The notes: generated by a model from the sequence alone, not told the origin. A stretch of 60,690 bases of DNA from an uncultured Acetatifactor sp. (GCA_910578185.1 CAJTPN010000019.1:1-60690), one strand, 5' to 3'. Counted from the first letter of the stretch, positions 17,650-26,829 are shown. A program made the numbers and translations.

Positions 17650-18786
17650 TCACAACTTGTCCACGTCCTTTTTCAGCGCCTCCCATGCGTCCGGATGATC
17701 GGTATAATAAAGGGGACACTTTTTGCCTCCGCAGTCATAATGGCGCAAAATATCCTCCGATTCTAAATCATAAGCATCGGTCAGCCATGCCAGAAGAGAA
17801 ATCAAAGAATCATATGTAGCCTGTGTAAAAGAACCGTCCTCTTCCAAAAAACAACATTCTATGGAAATGGAATCAAAATTTCTGGATTTAACGGCATAGG
17901 CAATCTCATCCAGCGGAACACACTGAACAATTTCTCCTTCATAGCCGATGATAAAATGTGAGCTGACGCTGCGCTCATGCAAATCCTTCTGCTGTTCAAA
18001 ATAATTGCGATTCTGCGCCGCACTTGTTCCCGGGTTCGCAGTATAATGCACAAATATATTAGCGACCTTCTCCAAAGGATCACCGGGTCTGGAATATTCG
18101 TTGGGAGTCAATAAATCCTCTGTCCACTCAGGATGTTTCGCAAATATATCGGCCGCAATCCCCTGTACAAGTGCCTGTCGTCCGTTTCCTCCCATCATTG
18201 TCTCAGGCAGTCTCCCGCCTGCATTGCCTTCCACAGATGTCCCGTTAATTTTATCCAAAACAGCCACGGTCACAAGGCCAATAAACACACACCACACAAT
18301 CAATGCAAGCCACTGAGGCCAGACACATTTTCTGCGCCGCTTTCCGGAGACATGACGCGCAGGATTGCATATATCACCCTCCCGTCGTATGCTGCTCCTG
18401 GCAGGCTGCCGCCGAATTGCAGGGCTTGTATCAATATATGACATTTCCCTTACACCGCCTGCTCCGCGGGCTCCTTTCGTCTGACGATTGCCCCTGGCAT
18501 AGTCTGCCAGATACGGATTCTGTTGATTATTTGGCTCTCTGGTCTGAACCGGTCGTACCACGCTTCTTTGGGCTGGGTAACGGATCCTTCTGTTAATGCG
18601 TACACCATTCTCATCCTGTACCGCCGATCTTTTGTATGGGGGCATCTCCTCCGCTACTCTTCTTTCGGAGCGGGCCATATTGGTTCCCGGCAGAACCGCT
18701 CCTCGTCCATTCCCCATAGCGCCTTCTCTTCGCCGAAGCCTTGTTCCTTCCATGTTCATTTGTACCTTGCTGTCGTGCTGCACCAT
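17650..18786 (-). CDS. Membrane-anchored N-acetylmuramoyl-L-alanine amidase
   Basis: A 378-residue amidase_2/PGRP-fold protein. Residues 1-155 are basic and disordered (RRRPARSSIRRE-like). A single transmembrane segment (PQWLALIVWCVFIGLVTVAV) lies at about 157-180. The catalytic domain spans about 240-378, with the Zn ligands His (NIFVHYTANPG), His (ILRHYDCGG) and Cys (KKCPLYY). It would cleave the peptide stem from muramic acid in the wall. Orientation puts the domain outside the cell. The long basic cytoplasmic N-terminus is unusual for an amidase. GAGGTGAAGAG precedes the ATG. Confidence 0.88.
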   Translation of the reverse strand: MVQHDSKVQMNMEGTRLRRREGAMGNGRGAVLPGTNMARSERRVAEEMPPYKRSAVQDENGVRINRRIRYPAQRSVVRPVQTREPNNQQNPYLADYARGNRQTKGARGAGGVREMSYIDTSPAIRRQPARSSIRREGDICNPARHVSGKRRRKCVWPQWLALIVWCVFIGLVTVAVLDKINGTSVEGNAGGRLPETMMGGNGRQALVQGIAADIFAKHPEWTEDLLTPNEYSRPGDPLEKVANIFVHYTANPGTSAAQNRNYFEQQKDLHERSVSSHFIIGYEGEIVQCVPLDEIAYAVKSRNFDSISIECCFLEEDGSFTQATYDSLISLLAWLTDAYDLESEDILRHYDCGGKKCPLYYTDHPDAWEALKKDVDKL

Positions 18787-18894
18787 CTCTTCACCTCATC
18801 GTACCTTCATCCGGCCCAATACCGTTTTTTCTATCGCCGGTATCAACTATAATAAATATGGATATAGTATAATATAAAACTGTATCCTAGTTGT

Positions 18895-19191
18895 TTAGAA
18901 AAGTATTAAGGATTCATTAAGATTTCCGGCACAAGCTATGATAAGCACATTTTTCAAATAAGTATCCAATTCAAATGTAATCTCCTTAAAATCCAAAATA
19001 AACATATTATCTTCACAATATATTTGATCTCTTCCTTCACTTCGATATTTAGGATCAAGATCAATATGCAAAGAAATCTCCATCATGTTTACATTACTAT
19101 TTAGATTATTATCCTTCACAGTTTCGCAAAGTCCCAACATCTGAATATTAGAAACAAACTTCAACCCAAAGCCATAGTAAACATATTCCAT
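18895..19191 (-). pseudogene. Truncated HprK-like protein of a RiPP cluster
   Basis: A 98-residue frame whose start (ATG 19191, with GGAG eight bases upstream and the preceding stop codon one base away) is coupled to the ABC exporter. The pattern Y-x-YGFGLKFVSNIQML and, at the end, DTYLKNVLII...LNESLILF resembles the N-terminal region of HPr-kinase-like proteins found in RiPP clusters, just before the kinase P-loop domain. The kinase part is absent: the gene stops there and the following DNA codes for nothing recognisable. I read it as a 3'-truncated gene. It might instead be a short stand-alone protein. AT-rich like the rest of the cluster. Confidence 0.45.
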
Positions 19192-19192
19192 A

Positions 19193-20980
19193 TCAATCAC
19201 TCCCCGCACTATACTTCTCCGATTGTATCCTGTACATACCGGCATAAATTCCATCCAAAGCCATCAATTCTTCATGAGTACCGGATTCTGCAATACCTCC
19301 ATTATCAATAACGATGATTTTTGACATCTTATGCGTCAATGTCAGACGATGTGAAATCACGATAAAAGTATTCTCACTTTTCGAACTCTGCAACAGCTTA
19401 TGATACAATCCGTACTCTGCGTAGGGATCTAAACTGCTGGTCGGCTCGTCCAAAATAAAGAAAGGCGTGTCCAATGCAAATATCCTTGACAATACCAGTT
19501 TTTGCGTTTCTCCGCCACTTAATTCGACCCCTCCCTTAGTCACCTGGCTTGTAATGGGCGTATTCAGTCCACCCTTCAACCTGCTGACTTTATCATAAAG
19601 ATCCACTTCCCTTAAAGCCATTTCCATCTTTTCGTCGGAAATTTCTCTGCCAAGCGCCAGATTATCATATAGGGAAAAAGCATATACCGCAAAATCCTGC
19701 AGCAAAGCCTTTATGGAAGTCCGCAGCGAATCCGTATTGTAATCTTGTATACTTATCCCGTTAATTCGTATCTCCCCTTCCTGTGGATCATACAGTCTTA
19801 ACATCAATTTGATAATGGTCGTCTTTCCTGCACCGTTTTTACCCACAACCGCAATCTTATCTCCTCTGTTAATTACAAAAGAAACATTCTTCAATGCATT
19901 CTCGTCAGCGTTGGGATATGAAAATGTTACGTTTTCAAATTCCACTTTTTCTATCTCGGACGCCTTCAATAAGATCCCCTCCCTATTCGTTGTCGTATTT
20001 TCATTTGAACGCATGAAATCAATATAGTCTTCCGCAAACAAGCTGTTATTATAAAAAACAGTATAGGACGATAGTAAATTATTTATCGCATTTTTAATCT
20101 GTTGATAAGCATTCAGGCTTGTAAAATAGTCAGCTACCGCTATGAATTCCTTAATTACAGAATAAGCAAAATAAAACGCAGCCAAAACATACTCCAAGGA
20201 ATCCAGAAAGCCTAACAATATCCTATACTTTTTTGTATCTGACATCTGTCCTTTTGAAATACGGAGAATCTCTTCGTTTACTTCCTGTTTCTTATTAAAA
20301 ATAAATTCATCGATTACATTTACTTTGATATCTCTTATAAACTTAGGCGTATAAAAAAGTCGATAAAAATAATTTACCTGTTTATTTTTTTCACTTAATT
20401 TAACATTATAATCATAATCAATTCTTTTTAAAACATTATTTATCGTTATATTAACAGCAATAAAAATTAAAATAGTGACAAACACATAGACATTTGCCCA
20501 TAACAATACACTTCCTATCATCACAATCTGGATAGAAGCTGTTATTACAGATAGAATTGTATTATTACATTTTTCTATTACATTACAGCAGTTGCCAAAT
20601 CCTCTGTTGTATTTAGAGAAAGATTCGGATTTATCAAAGAACGACAAATCCAAGCCAATTCCTTTATGCAAAAATTCATTAATAATTTCCACATACATTT
20701 TCTCGGTAGAAGCCCTGTTATAATTCTCATAAAAAATACCTGTCACTTTTATACAAACAATGATAACAAAATAAATCCCCAACACCATTACCACACGTTT
20801 TAGCTCCCCCTCAAACATTGCTTCCAGCAAAAATTTAGGAAGCAGAACATTAATCAGGGAGGCAAAACTTGTAAGAACAGCATAGCAAAGCCTGACAAAA
20901 AACAACCATTTATTATACTGAAATATTTTATTCAGCAAAAATTTGTTATTTCTGTATATCTTTTTCCATTTCTTTCTCAT
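19193..20980 (-). CDS. ABC exporter, fused membrane and ATPase domains
   Basis: A 595-residue half-transporter. The N-terminal 320 residues hold about six transmembrane segments (FVRLCYAVLTSFASLINVLL and others). The ATPase domain follows: Walker A VGKNGAGKTT, signature VELSGGETQKL, Walker B FFILDEPTSSLD, and the switch His in VISHRL. No C39 peptidase domain precedes the membrane part, so leader removal, if any, needs another protease. It overlaps the upstream radical SAM gene by 35 bases and is followed by the HprK-like frame at one base. Context suggests export of the Cys-repeat peptide. AT-rich, low-GC codon use. Confidence 0.85.
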   Translation of the reverse strand: MRKKWKKIYRNNKFLLNKIFQYNKWLFFVRLCYAVLTSFASLINVLLPKFLLEAMFEGELKRVVMVLGIYFVIIVCIKVTGIFYENYNRASTEKMYVEIINEFLHKGIGLDLSFFDKSESFSKYNRGFGNCCNVIEKCNNTILSVITASIQIVMIGSVLLWANVYVFVTILIFIAVNITINNVLKRIDYDYNVKLSEKNKQVNYFYRLFYTPKFIRDIKVNVIDEFIFNKKQEVNEEILRISKGQMSDTKKYRILLGFLDSLEYVLAAFYFAYSVIKEFIAVADYFTSLNAYQQIKNAINNLLSSYTVFYNNSLFAEDYIDFMRSNENTTTNREGILLKASEIEKVEFENVTFSYPNADENALKNVSFVINRGDKIAVVGKNGAGKTTIIKLMLRLYDPQEGEIRINGISIQDYNTDSLRTSIKALLQDFAVYAFSLYDNLALGREISDEKMEMALREVDLYDKVSRLKGGLNTPITSQVTKGGVELSGGETQKLVLSRIFALDTPFFILDEPTSSLDPYAEYGLYHKLLQSSKSENTFIVISHRLTLTHKMSKIIVIDNGGIAESGTHEELMALDGIYAGMYRIQSEKYSAGSD

Positions 20981-21866
20981 TTGCTTTACCTTTTTCCTTC
21001 ATAAGCTGATAATATCTATATTCCTGTACAATATTTTCTTTAATATTAATTTTTTCTTCTGCGCAGTCAATTACCCCCTTTTCAGCCCTTCTTAATGCAC
21101 ACGACAATCCCTGACAAACCGGAAGAATATCGCAATCCCAGCATCCTTTTTCTTTCATTTTTTCATAATCAGGCATAACAAAATTAAGCAGCCTCGTGTT
21201 GTCTATGTCAAACTTTCCTTCCCGTAAATATCCTATTACATTTATCTCATCATACTTCTCATCAGTAAATGTGCACTTTTTCAGTTTTCTATCCATTGAT
21301 AAGATATAAAAATAAGGTCTATTTGCATAACATACACGTCCACCAAATTTAGAAAAATAAAAACTCATATCAGGTTTTATATCGTTATTTACGGCTTCTT
21401 CTATTAACAATGTGTCAACATATTGCGCTGTAGACGGATCAATCACTTCCATTTCTTCATCGTTTTCTCCTCCCCATTTACCTATTACATGATGGAAAAC
21501 GGAAAATCTATCATCAAAATTATTTTTTATAAAATTATGAAATTCAGAAATATGCTCAACAACATTATGGTCGTAGTTCACCCGAATCATCACGTCAAAA
21601 TCCAAATCACATTTTTGCATCGCCAACAAATTACTTATTACCGTATCCCATGAACCTTTACCGTTTTTTTGAGGTCTTAAATTATCATGTGTATCCCTGA
21701 TACCATCAACAGTTATTTGATATTTTTTAATTCCTAAACCTATCAGTGTTTTAGCCCTTTCTTCATTTAAAAGGAATCCATTAGTAGTCATACTATAGGT
21801 AGTTTCAATCTCCTGCTTTTCACAATGCCATTTGAATATGTATCGCCGCTCAAAAAAGTTTAGCAT
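20946..21866 (-). pseudogene. 5'-truncated radical SAM/SPASM maturase
   Basis: 306 residues that begin in the middle of a radical SAM/SPASM peptide maturase. The retained part shows TTYSMTTNGFLLNEE, the barrel strand YQITVDG, and a SPASM-type C-terminus with Cys spacing C-W-D-C-x6-C-x3-C (CWDCDILPVCQGLSC) and a late CAE. The CxxxCxxC cluster-binding motif and the GGEP motif that should precede LNF are absent: an in-frame TGA stands two codons before the ATG, and only 50 bases separate it from the precursor stop. About 100-150 N-terminal residues seem deleted. As read it cannot bind the SAM cluster. A sequencing or assembly deletion is a possible alternative. Confidence 0.7.
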
Positions 21867-21918
21867 TCTTCAATTGCGCCAGAATATGTGGGACGAAGCA
21901 ATGACAATTTGTATCTCT

Positions 21919-22113
21919 TTACGATGTTGTTGGGCATCCAACTTTTGTACAACCATTGTCAGTACAGCCACTTGCAGAACAACTTCCCTGTGCGCAACCA
22001 TTAGTTGTACAATTTGTTTGAGTACATCCTGCTTGCGTAGTACCATTCGTAGTACAGTTTTCTGTGGTAGCTGCCTGCGCAGTCATAGATTCATCAACGT
22101 TAAAAAATTCCAT
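21919..22113 (-). CDS. RiPP precursor peptide with Cys pentapeptide repeats
   Basis: A 64-residue peptide. The ATG at 22113 follows GGAGGAG at five bases. A leader of about 19 residues (MEFFNVDESMTAQAATTEN) precedes a core of nine five-residue units. Eight of them begin with Cys, and C-T-x-N-G is the commonest form (CTTNG, CTQTN, CTTNG, CAQGS, CSASG, CTDNG, CTKVG, CPTTS). Cysteines are spaced every five residues, so the core is a periodic Cys-rich repeat rich in T, N, G and S. The neighbouring SPASM enzyme suggests thioether (ranthipeptide/sactipeptide-type) cross-linking. No family could be named with certainty. Confidence 0.75.
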   Translation of the reverse strand: MEFFNVDESMTAQAATTENCTTNGTTQAGCTQTNCTTNGCAQGSCSASGCTDNGCTKVGCPTTS

Positions 22114-22204
22114 ATTTACTCCTCCTTTTTCGTCCCACATAAAAATTTTATCAAACATAGTCATGTTACTCCATAACAAAACTGTCACAAAATCTTATTC
22201 TAAA

Positions 22205-22249
22205 AATAACCTGGATGTGAAATTATTTTCCGTAAGTTTCACATCCAGG
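22205..22249 (-). terminator. Terminator at the end of the transketolase operon
   Basis: A 13-pair perfect stem: CCTGGATGTGAAA (22210-22222) with TTTCACATCCAGG (22237-22249) and a 14-base loop. Read on the minus strand it is followed by TTATTTTT. It lies 100 bases after the tktC stop codon (22351) and just before the RiPP precursor gene. Confidence 0.85.
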
Positions 22250-22350
22250 CTATTATCATCAACTTTCCCTAAAACGACGCACATCTACCCATATTGATTC
22301 ATTTTTCATTAAAACTGTAAAAGAAAATCCCTGCCACATTTCCGTCAAAC

Positions 22351-23301
22351 TCAAATAAATTCTTTCACAGATTTGTAGACGCCTTCCGCGTCAAGTCCGT
22401 ACTTTTGCACCAGTGCCGCCGCACTGCCGGATTCCCCAAACACATCCTGCATTCCCAGTTTTTTTACCAGAGTGGGCTGCTTTGCACTCAGGCAATCACA
22501 TACCGCACTGCCAAGTCCTCCAATCACGGAATGTTCTTCCACCGTGACCACTTTTCCCGTCTTTTTCGCGCTGTTGACTATGATCTCTTCGTCCAGCGGC
22601 TTGATGGTACAGATACTCACCACTTCTGCGCTGACGCCGTCCGCTTCCAGCAGCTTCGCAGCCCCCAGCGCGGAATCCACACAGATTCCCGTGGCTACAA
22701 TGGTCACATCCGTCCCCTCTCGAACGACGGTACCCTTGCCAATCTCAAATTTATAGCCCGGCTTGTCATTGATCACAGGCACTGCCGCACGTCCGAATCG
22801 GATAAACACAGGTCCCTCATATTCCAGAGCCGCCCTGACCGCAGCTTTTGCTTCCACGTCATCCGCCGGACACATCACCACCATACCGGGAATGGTACGC
22901 ATCAAAGCAATGTCCTCATTGCACTGATGTGTGGCTCCGTCTTCTCCCACCGTAATCCCCGCATGGGTTGCGCCGATCTTCACATTCAATTGGGGATAGC
23001 CGATGGAATTACGCACCTGTTCAAAAGCGCGTCCTGCCGCAAACATCGCAAAAGAACTCACAAAGGGAATCTTTCCCGTAAGAGACAAGCCTGCCGCCAC
23101 GCCCATCATATTTGCTTCTGCGATCCCGCAGTCGATATGACGATCCGGGTACGCTTTCCGGAAAATACTGGTCTTGGTTGCCGCCGCCAGATCAGCGTCC
23201 AACACCACCAGATTCGGAAACTCTTCCGCCAACTCCTTCAACGCATTTCCATAGCTTTCCCGCGTCGCAATCTTTTTTACAATCGTTTCCTCCGCCATCA
23301 T
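22351..23301 (-). CDS. Transketolase, C-terminal subunit
   Basis: A 316-residue polypeptide with the pyrimidine-binding and C-terminal domains of transketolase: the FVSSFAMFAAGRAFEQVR strand, GATHAGITVGEDGATHQ (conserved His), FIRFGRAAVP, and EEHSVIGGLGSAV. With the N-terminal subunit it forms a complete enzyme moving two-carbon units between sugar phosphates. The ATG overlaps the N-subunit stop codon (ATGA), so translation is coupled. Split transketolases are common in Clostridia. Confidence 0.92.
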   Translation of the reverse strand: MMAEETIVKKIATRESYGNALKELAEEFPNLVVLDADLAAATKTSIFRKAYPDRHIDCGIAEANMMGVAAGLSLTGKIPFVSSFAMFAAGRAFEQVRNSIGYPQLNVKIGATHAGITVGEDGATHQCNEDIALMRTIPGMVVMCPADDVEAKAAVRAALEYEGPVFIRFGRAAVPVINDKPGYKFEIGKGTVVREGTDVTIVATGICVDSALGAAKLLEADGVSAEVVSICTIKPLDEEIIVNSAKKTGKVVTVEEHSVIGGLGSAVCDCLSAKQPTLVKKLGMQDVFGESGSAAALVQKYGLDAEGVYKSVKEFI

Positions 23302-24140
23302 GCCTCACCCGCTTTCTCTAATTCTGCGCCGATCTTCTCCAGATCGGCCATTGCCACCGCATACTCCTCATCGTTAGGTGCTTTGCCATGCCAATCAATA
23401 CTGTTCTCCATAAACGAAACGCCTTTACCCTTAAGACTGTGCATCACGATACAAGTAGGACATCCTTTTGTGGCTCTTGCCTCCCCAAAGGCTGCTCTAA
23501 GTTCGTCAAAATTATGTGCATCCACATTGATCACATGGAAATTAAACGCCTCGAACTTTTTATCAATTGGGTAAGGCGAACAAACCTGATCAATGGGACC
23601 ATCAATCTGCAGGTTATTGTTGTCCACAATGACACAGAGGTTATCCAGCTTACGGAAGCCTGCAAACATTGCTGCTTCCCATACCTGCCCCTCTTCAATC
23701 TCTCCGTCACCCAGCAGCGTGTATACTCTGAAGTCCTTTCCGCCCATCTTTGCGCCCAGAGCCATCCCCGCAGCTGCGGAAATTCCCTGCCCCAGAGAGC
23801 CAGAAGACATATCCACTCCCGGAATATGAATACAGGGATGTCCCTGCAAATAAGATCCCAGCTTGCGCAGGGTCTTCAGGTCTTCCACGGGAAAAAATCC
23901 CCGATTTGCCAAAGCCGAATAAAGGCCCGGCGCGTTATGTCCTTTGGAAAGGACAAATCTGTCCCTGTCCTCCATATCCGGATTCTTGGGATCGATATTC
24001 ATCTCCTCAAAATACAAAAAAGTAAACACATCTGCCGAAGAAAGAGAGCCTCCCGGATGTCCCGCCTTCGCGCTGTGAACTGCCGTGATAATGCCCTTGC
24101 GCACATTGTTTGCGCGCTTTTGCAGCTCCAAATTATTCAT
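23298..24140 (-). CDS. Transketolase, N-terminal subunit
   Basis: A 280-residue polypeptide with the thiamine-diphosphate-binding domain: AKAGHPGGSLSSADV, DRFVLSKGHNAPGLYSALA, SGSLGQGISAAAGMALGAK, and GDGEIEEGQVWEAA with the metal-binding NNLQIDG downstream. GGAGG lies five bases before the ATG at 24140. It follows araD by about 100 bases in the operon and is coupled to the C-terminal subunit gene. Confidence 0.93.
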   Translation of the reverse strand: MNNLELQKRANNVRKGIITAVHSAKAGHPGGSLSSADVFTFLYFEEMNIDPKNPDMEDRDRFVLSKGHNAPGLYSALANRGFFPVEDLKTLRKLGSYLQGHPCIHIPGVDMSSGSLGQGISAAAGMALGAKMGGKDFRVYTLLGDGEIEEGQVWEAAMFAGFRKLDNLCVIVDNNNLQIDGPIDQVCSPYPIDKKFEAFNFHVINVDAHNFDELRAAFGEARATKGCPTCIVMHSLKGKGVSFMENSIDWHGKAPNDEEYAVAMADLEKIGAELEKAGEA

Positions 24141-24239
24141 TGTTTCCTCCATTCCGCCCTGTGGCCGTTTCCTGCTCACACCAGGCTGATTTCTTTAAAA
24201 TAGGTGAGTTATTTCTCCAAAAGCCGCAGCGCCCGCTCT

Positions 24240-24938
24240 CTATGCATTCTGCCCGTAATAGGCATTGGCCCCGTGCTTTCTGTAATAATGCTTATCCATC
24301 AATTCCTGGGGCGCAGGCAGAATATGGTGATTAATAGACTCCGCACGGTAGGCCATCTTTGCCACCTCTTCCAGCACCACCGCATTGTGTACGGCTTCCT
24401 TTGCATCTTTTCCCCAGGTAAACGGACCGTGGTTTTTGCACAATACCGCCGGAACGGATACAGGATCCTTACACATCTTTTTGAATTCATTGACAATCAG
24501 GTGTCCCGTATTCTCCTCGTATGCCTCCGCAATCTCCTCCGCATAAAGGCACCTGATACATGGCACCTCGCCGTAAAAGTAATCCGCATGGGTGGTTCCA
24601 TAGCAAGGAATACTCCTGCCAGCCTGTGCCCAGCTGGTAGCATAGGCAGAATGAGTATGCACAATGCCCCCCACCTCCGGAAATGCCTTGTACAGCTCCA
24701 AATGTGTGGCCGTGTCCGAAGAAGGATTATAACGTCCCTCCACTTTGTTGCCCTCCAAGTCCACTACCACCATGTCCTCCGGGGTCAACTGATCGTATTC
24801 CACACCGCTTGGCTTGATAACAAACAGCCCGCTGGCCCTGTCGATGGCGCTGGCATTTCCCCATGTAAAAGTGACCAGGCCGTACTTTGGCAAATCCATA
24901 TTTGCTTCATACACTAACTTCTTTAATTCTTCCAGCAT
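24240..24938 (-). CDS. araD: L-ribulose-5-phosphate 4-epimerase
   Basis: Converts L-ribulose-5-phosphate to D-xylulose-5-phosphate. The 232-residue class II aldolase-fold protein has TWGNASAIDR, IKPSGVEYDQLTPEDMVV, NPSSDTATHLELYKAFP, and the metal His pair HTHSAYATSWAQAG. The later His in KNHGPFTWG and the C-terminal Tyr region (HYYRKHGANAYYGQ) fit AraD. Length is that of AraD (231). It sits between araB and transketolase, so the pathway L-ribulose to xylulose-5-phosphate to transketolase is complete in one operon. Confidence 0.95.
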   Translation of the reverse strand: MLEELKKLVYEANMDLPKYGLVTFTWGNASAIDRASGLFVIKPSGVEYDQLTPEDMVVVDLEGNKVEGRYNPSSDTATHLELYKAFPEVGGIVHTHSAYATSWAQAGRSIPCYGTTHADYFYGEVPCIRCLYAEEIAEAYEENTGHLIVNEFKKMCKDPVSVPAVLCKNHGPFTWGKDAKEAVHNAVVLEEVAKMAYRAESINHHILPAPQELMDKHYYRKHGANAYYGQNA

Positions 24939-24964
24939 TGACTATATTCTCCTTTCCTGAATTT

Positions 24965-26563
24965 TCATAGCATCCCTTTTGCGGCAGCCTTCTCCGCAGG
25001 CAATGTGTTCCGATATCTCTCAATAAACGCGTCGAACCCGGCCACATCCTCCGGCTTTGGCGCAATGGTAGTGCCTGTCTGTCCCGCAAAGATTTTATCC
25101 TCCAGGTAATCGGGAAGCGTCTCACCTTCAGCTTTCTCATACATATAAGCGGCCAGCACTGCCATGCCCCATGCGCCGCCTTCACTGGCCGTATCCATCA
25201 CCGTTACCGGAGCATTCATGGCTGCTGCCATCAGCTGCTGCCCCACCACCGGCGTTTTAAACAAACCGCCATGTCCCGTCAGGGAATCCACCTTCACATG
25301 CTCCTCCTTCAACAGGATGTCGTTTCCGATCTTTAATGCCGCCATGGCACTGTACAGATGACTTCTCATAAAATTGGCCAGATTGAATTCCGCATCCGGC
25401 ATCCTGACGAACATGGGCCTGCCCTCATCTATCCCGGTGACAGGTTCCCCCGAAAAATAGTTATATGCCATCAGCCCCCCACAGGACGTGTCCGCCGAAA
25501 GCGCCTCCCGATAAAGCATGCCGAACAGTTGATTTTTGTCTGTCTTTACCCCCAGCTTCACCGCAAATTCTTCAAACAGATTTACCCATGCGTTGAGATC
25601 TGAAGTACAGTTATTGCAATGCACCATCGCCACCGGATTTCCGTCCGGCGTCGTCACCATATCAATCTCCTCATGTACTTGGGAAAGCGGTTTCTCCGTC
25701 ACCACCATGGAAAAGACAGAAGTTCCTGCGGATATATTTCCCGTGCGCACTCTCACGCTGTTGGTGGCAACCATGCCAGTACCCGCATCCCCCTCCGGAG
25801 GACACATGGGTATGCCAGCCTGCAGATTCCCGCTGGGATCCAGCAACCTTGCGCCTTCCGGCGTCAGCGCCCCGGCAGCTTCTCCTGCGCCCAGCACCCT
25901 GGGCAGAATATCCCTCAGCTTCCATTCAAAATTCCTTTCCGCCACCAGTGCGTCAAATTGCTCCAGCATCCCCTTGTCATAATCACAGACTGCGGAATCA
26001 ATGGGAAACATCCCAGACGCTTCTCCCACGCCCAGAACTTTCTCTCCCGAAAGCTTCCAATGAATATATCCTGCCAGCGTAGTCAGATACCGAATGTCTT
26101 TCACATGATCCTCTCCGCTTAAAACGGCCTGATATAGATGAGCAATGCTCCATCTCTGAGGAATGTTAAAGTGAAATACGGGAACAAGCTTTCTGCACGC
26201 CTCACCGGTCATGGTGTTTCTCCAAGTGCGAAACGGCGCCAACAGCTCGCCGGCCCCATCAAATGCCATATATCCATGCATCATTCCGGAAAAGCCCAAT
26301 GCCGCCAGCTTCGTCACCGGCACGCCATACTTTTCCCTCACATCCTCCGTCAGACTTCTGTAACAGCCCTGCAGCCCATTCCATATATCTTCCAAGCTGT
26401 ACGTCCATACGTGATTCTCCAGGCGGTTCTCCCAGTCCCAAGTCCCCATGGCAACGGGCTGATGACTCTCGTCCACCAGAACCGCCTTAATGCGGGTAGA
26501 GCCGAATTCCAATCCAAGTACCGCTCTACCTTCCTGAATCGTTTTTTTGATTGCTTCACTCAT
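24965..26563 (-). CDS. araB: FGGY-family L-ribulokinase
   Basis: A 532-residue FGGY sugar kinase. Its phosphate-binding loop LGLEFGSTRIKAVLVD lies near the N-terminus, with GFSGMMHGYMAF, RTWRNTMT, GNISAGTSVFSMVV, GHGGLFKTP and a C-terminal DTASEGGAWGMAVL. FGGY proteins are hard to assign by sequence alone, but the adjacent araD and transketolase genes point to L-ribulose. The gene is first in its operon behind a strong promoter with a 230-base leader. Xylulose or another ketose is an alternative substrate. Confidence 0.85.
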   Translation of the reverse strand: MSEAIKKTIQEGRAVLGLEFGSTRIKAVLVDESHQPVAMGTWDWENRLENHVWTYSLEDIWNGLQGCYRSLTEDVREKYGVPVTKLAALGFSGMMHGYMAFDGAGELLAPFRTWRNTMTGEACRKLVPVFHFNIPQRWSIAHLYQAVLSGEDHVKDIRYLTTLAGYIHWKLSGEKVLGVGEASGMFPIDSAVCDYDKGMLEQFDALVAERNFEWKLRDILPRVLGAGEAAGALTPEGARLLDPSGNLQAGIPMCPPEGDAGTGMVATNSVRVRTGNISAGTSVFSMVVTEKPLSQVHEEIDMVTTPDGNPVAMVHCNNCTSDLNAWVNLFEEFAVKLGVKTDKNQLFGMLYREALSADTSCGGLMAYNYFSGEPVTGIDEGRPMFVRMPDAEFNLANFMRSHLYSAMAALKIGNDILLKEEHVKVDSLTGHGGLFKTPVVGQQLMAAAMNAPVTVMDTASEGGAWGMAVLAAYMYEKAEGETLPDYLEDKIFAGQTGTTIAPKPEDVAGFDAFIERYRNTLPAEKAAAKGML

Positions 26564-26800
26564 AAATTTACCATCGCCTTTCCGTAATCTGCGAAACTTT
26601 TACCTTCTGCCGTATTATGGCCTTCCGCCACAGACCGACAATCGGCCGCACACACATCACAATAAACTTTTCTGCCATTTCCGTCGCATCGGTTCCGACC
26701 GGCATTCGAAACCGACTTTTTGTAACGCTTCGGACAATCCGTCGCCCTGTATTCTGGATGCGCAGTTTCTCGACGAAGCAGTTACCTTCCACCTACTTCC
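26564..26800 (-). promoter_or_regulatory. Long 5' leader of the araB operon
   Basis: The predicted transcript start (about 26794) lies 230 bases before araB. The leader is fully open in one frame: a 74-codon minus-strand reading (GTG at 26792 to 26568; begins MEGNCFVEKLRIQNTGRR) would start at the very 5' end of the mRNA, without a Shine-Dalgarno site. It might be a leaderless small gene, an attenuator, or chance. I see no known riboswitch class. Confidence 0.35.
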
Positions 26801-26829
26801 AGTATAGAGAAAATATGTCTCAAAGTCAA
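26801..26829 (-). promoter_or_regulatory. Sigma-A promoter of the araB-araD-tkt operon
   Basis: On the minus strand TTGACT (26824-26829), a 17-base spacer and TATACT (26801-26806). It faces away from the divergent DUF885 gene, which starts at 26899. Confidence 0.75.
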
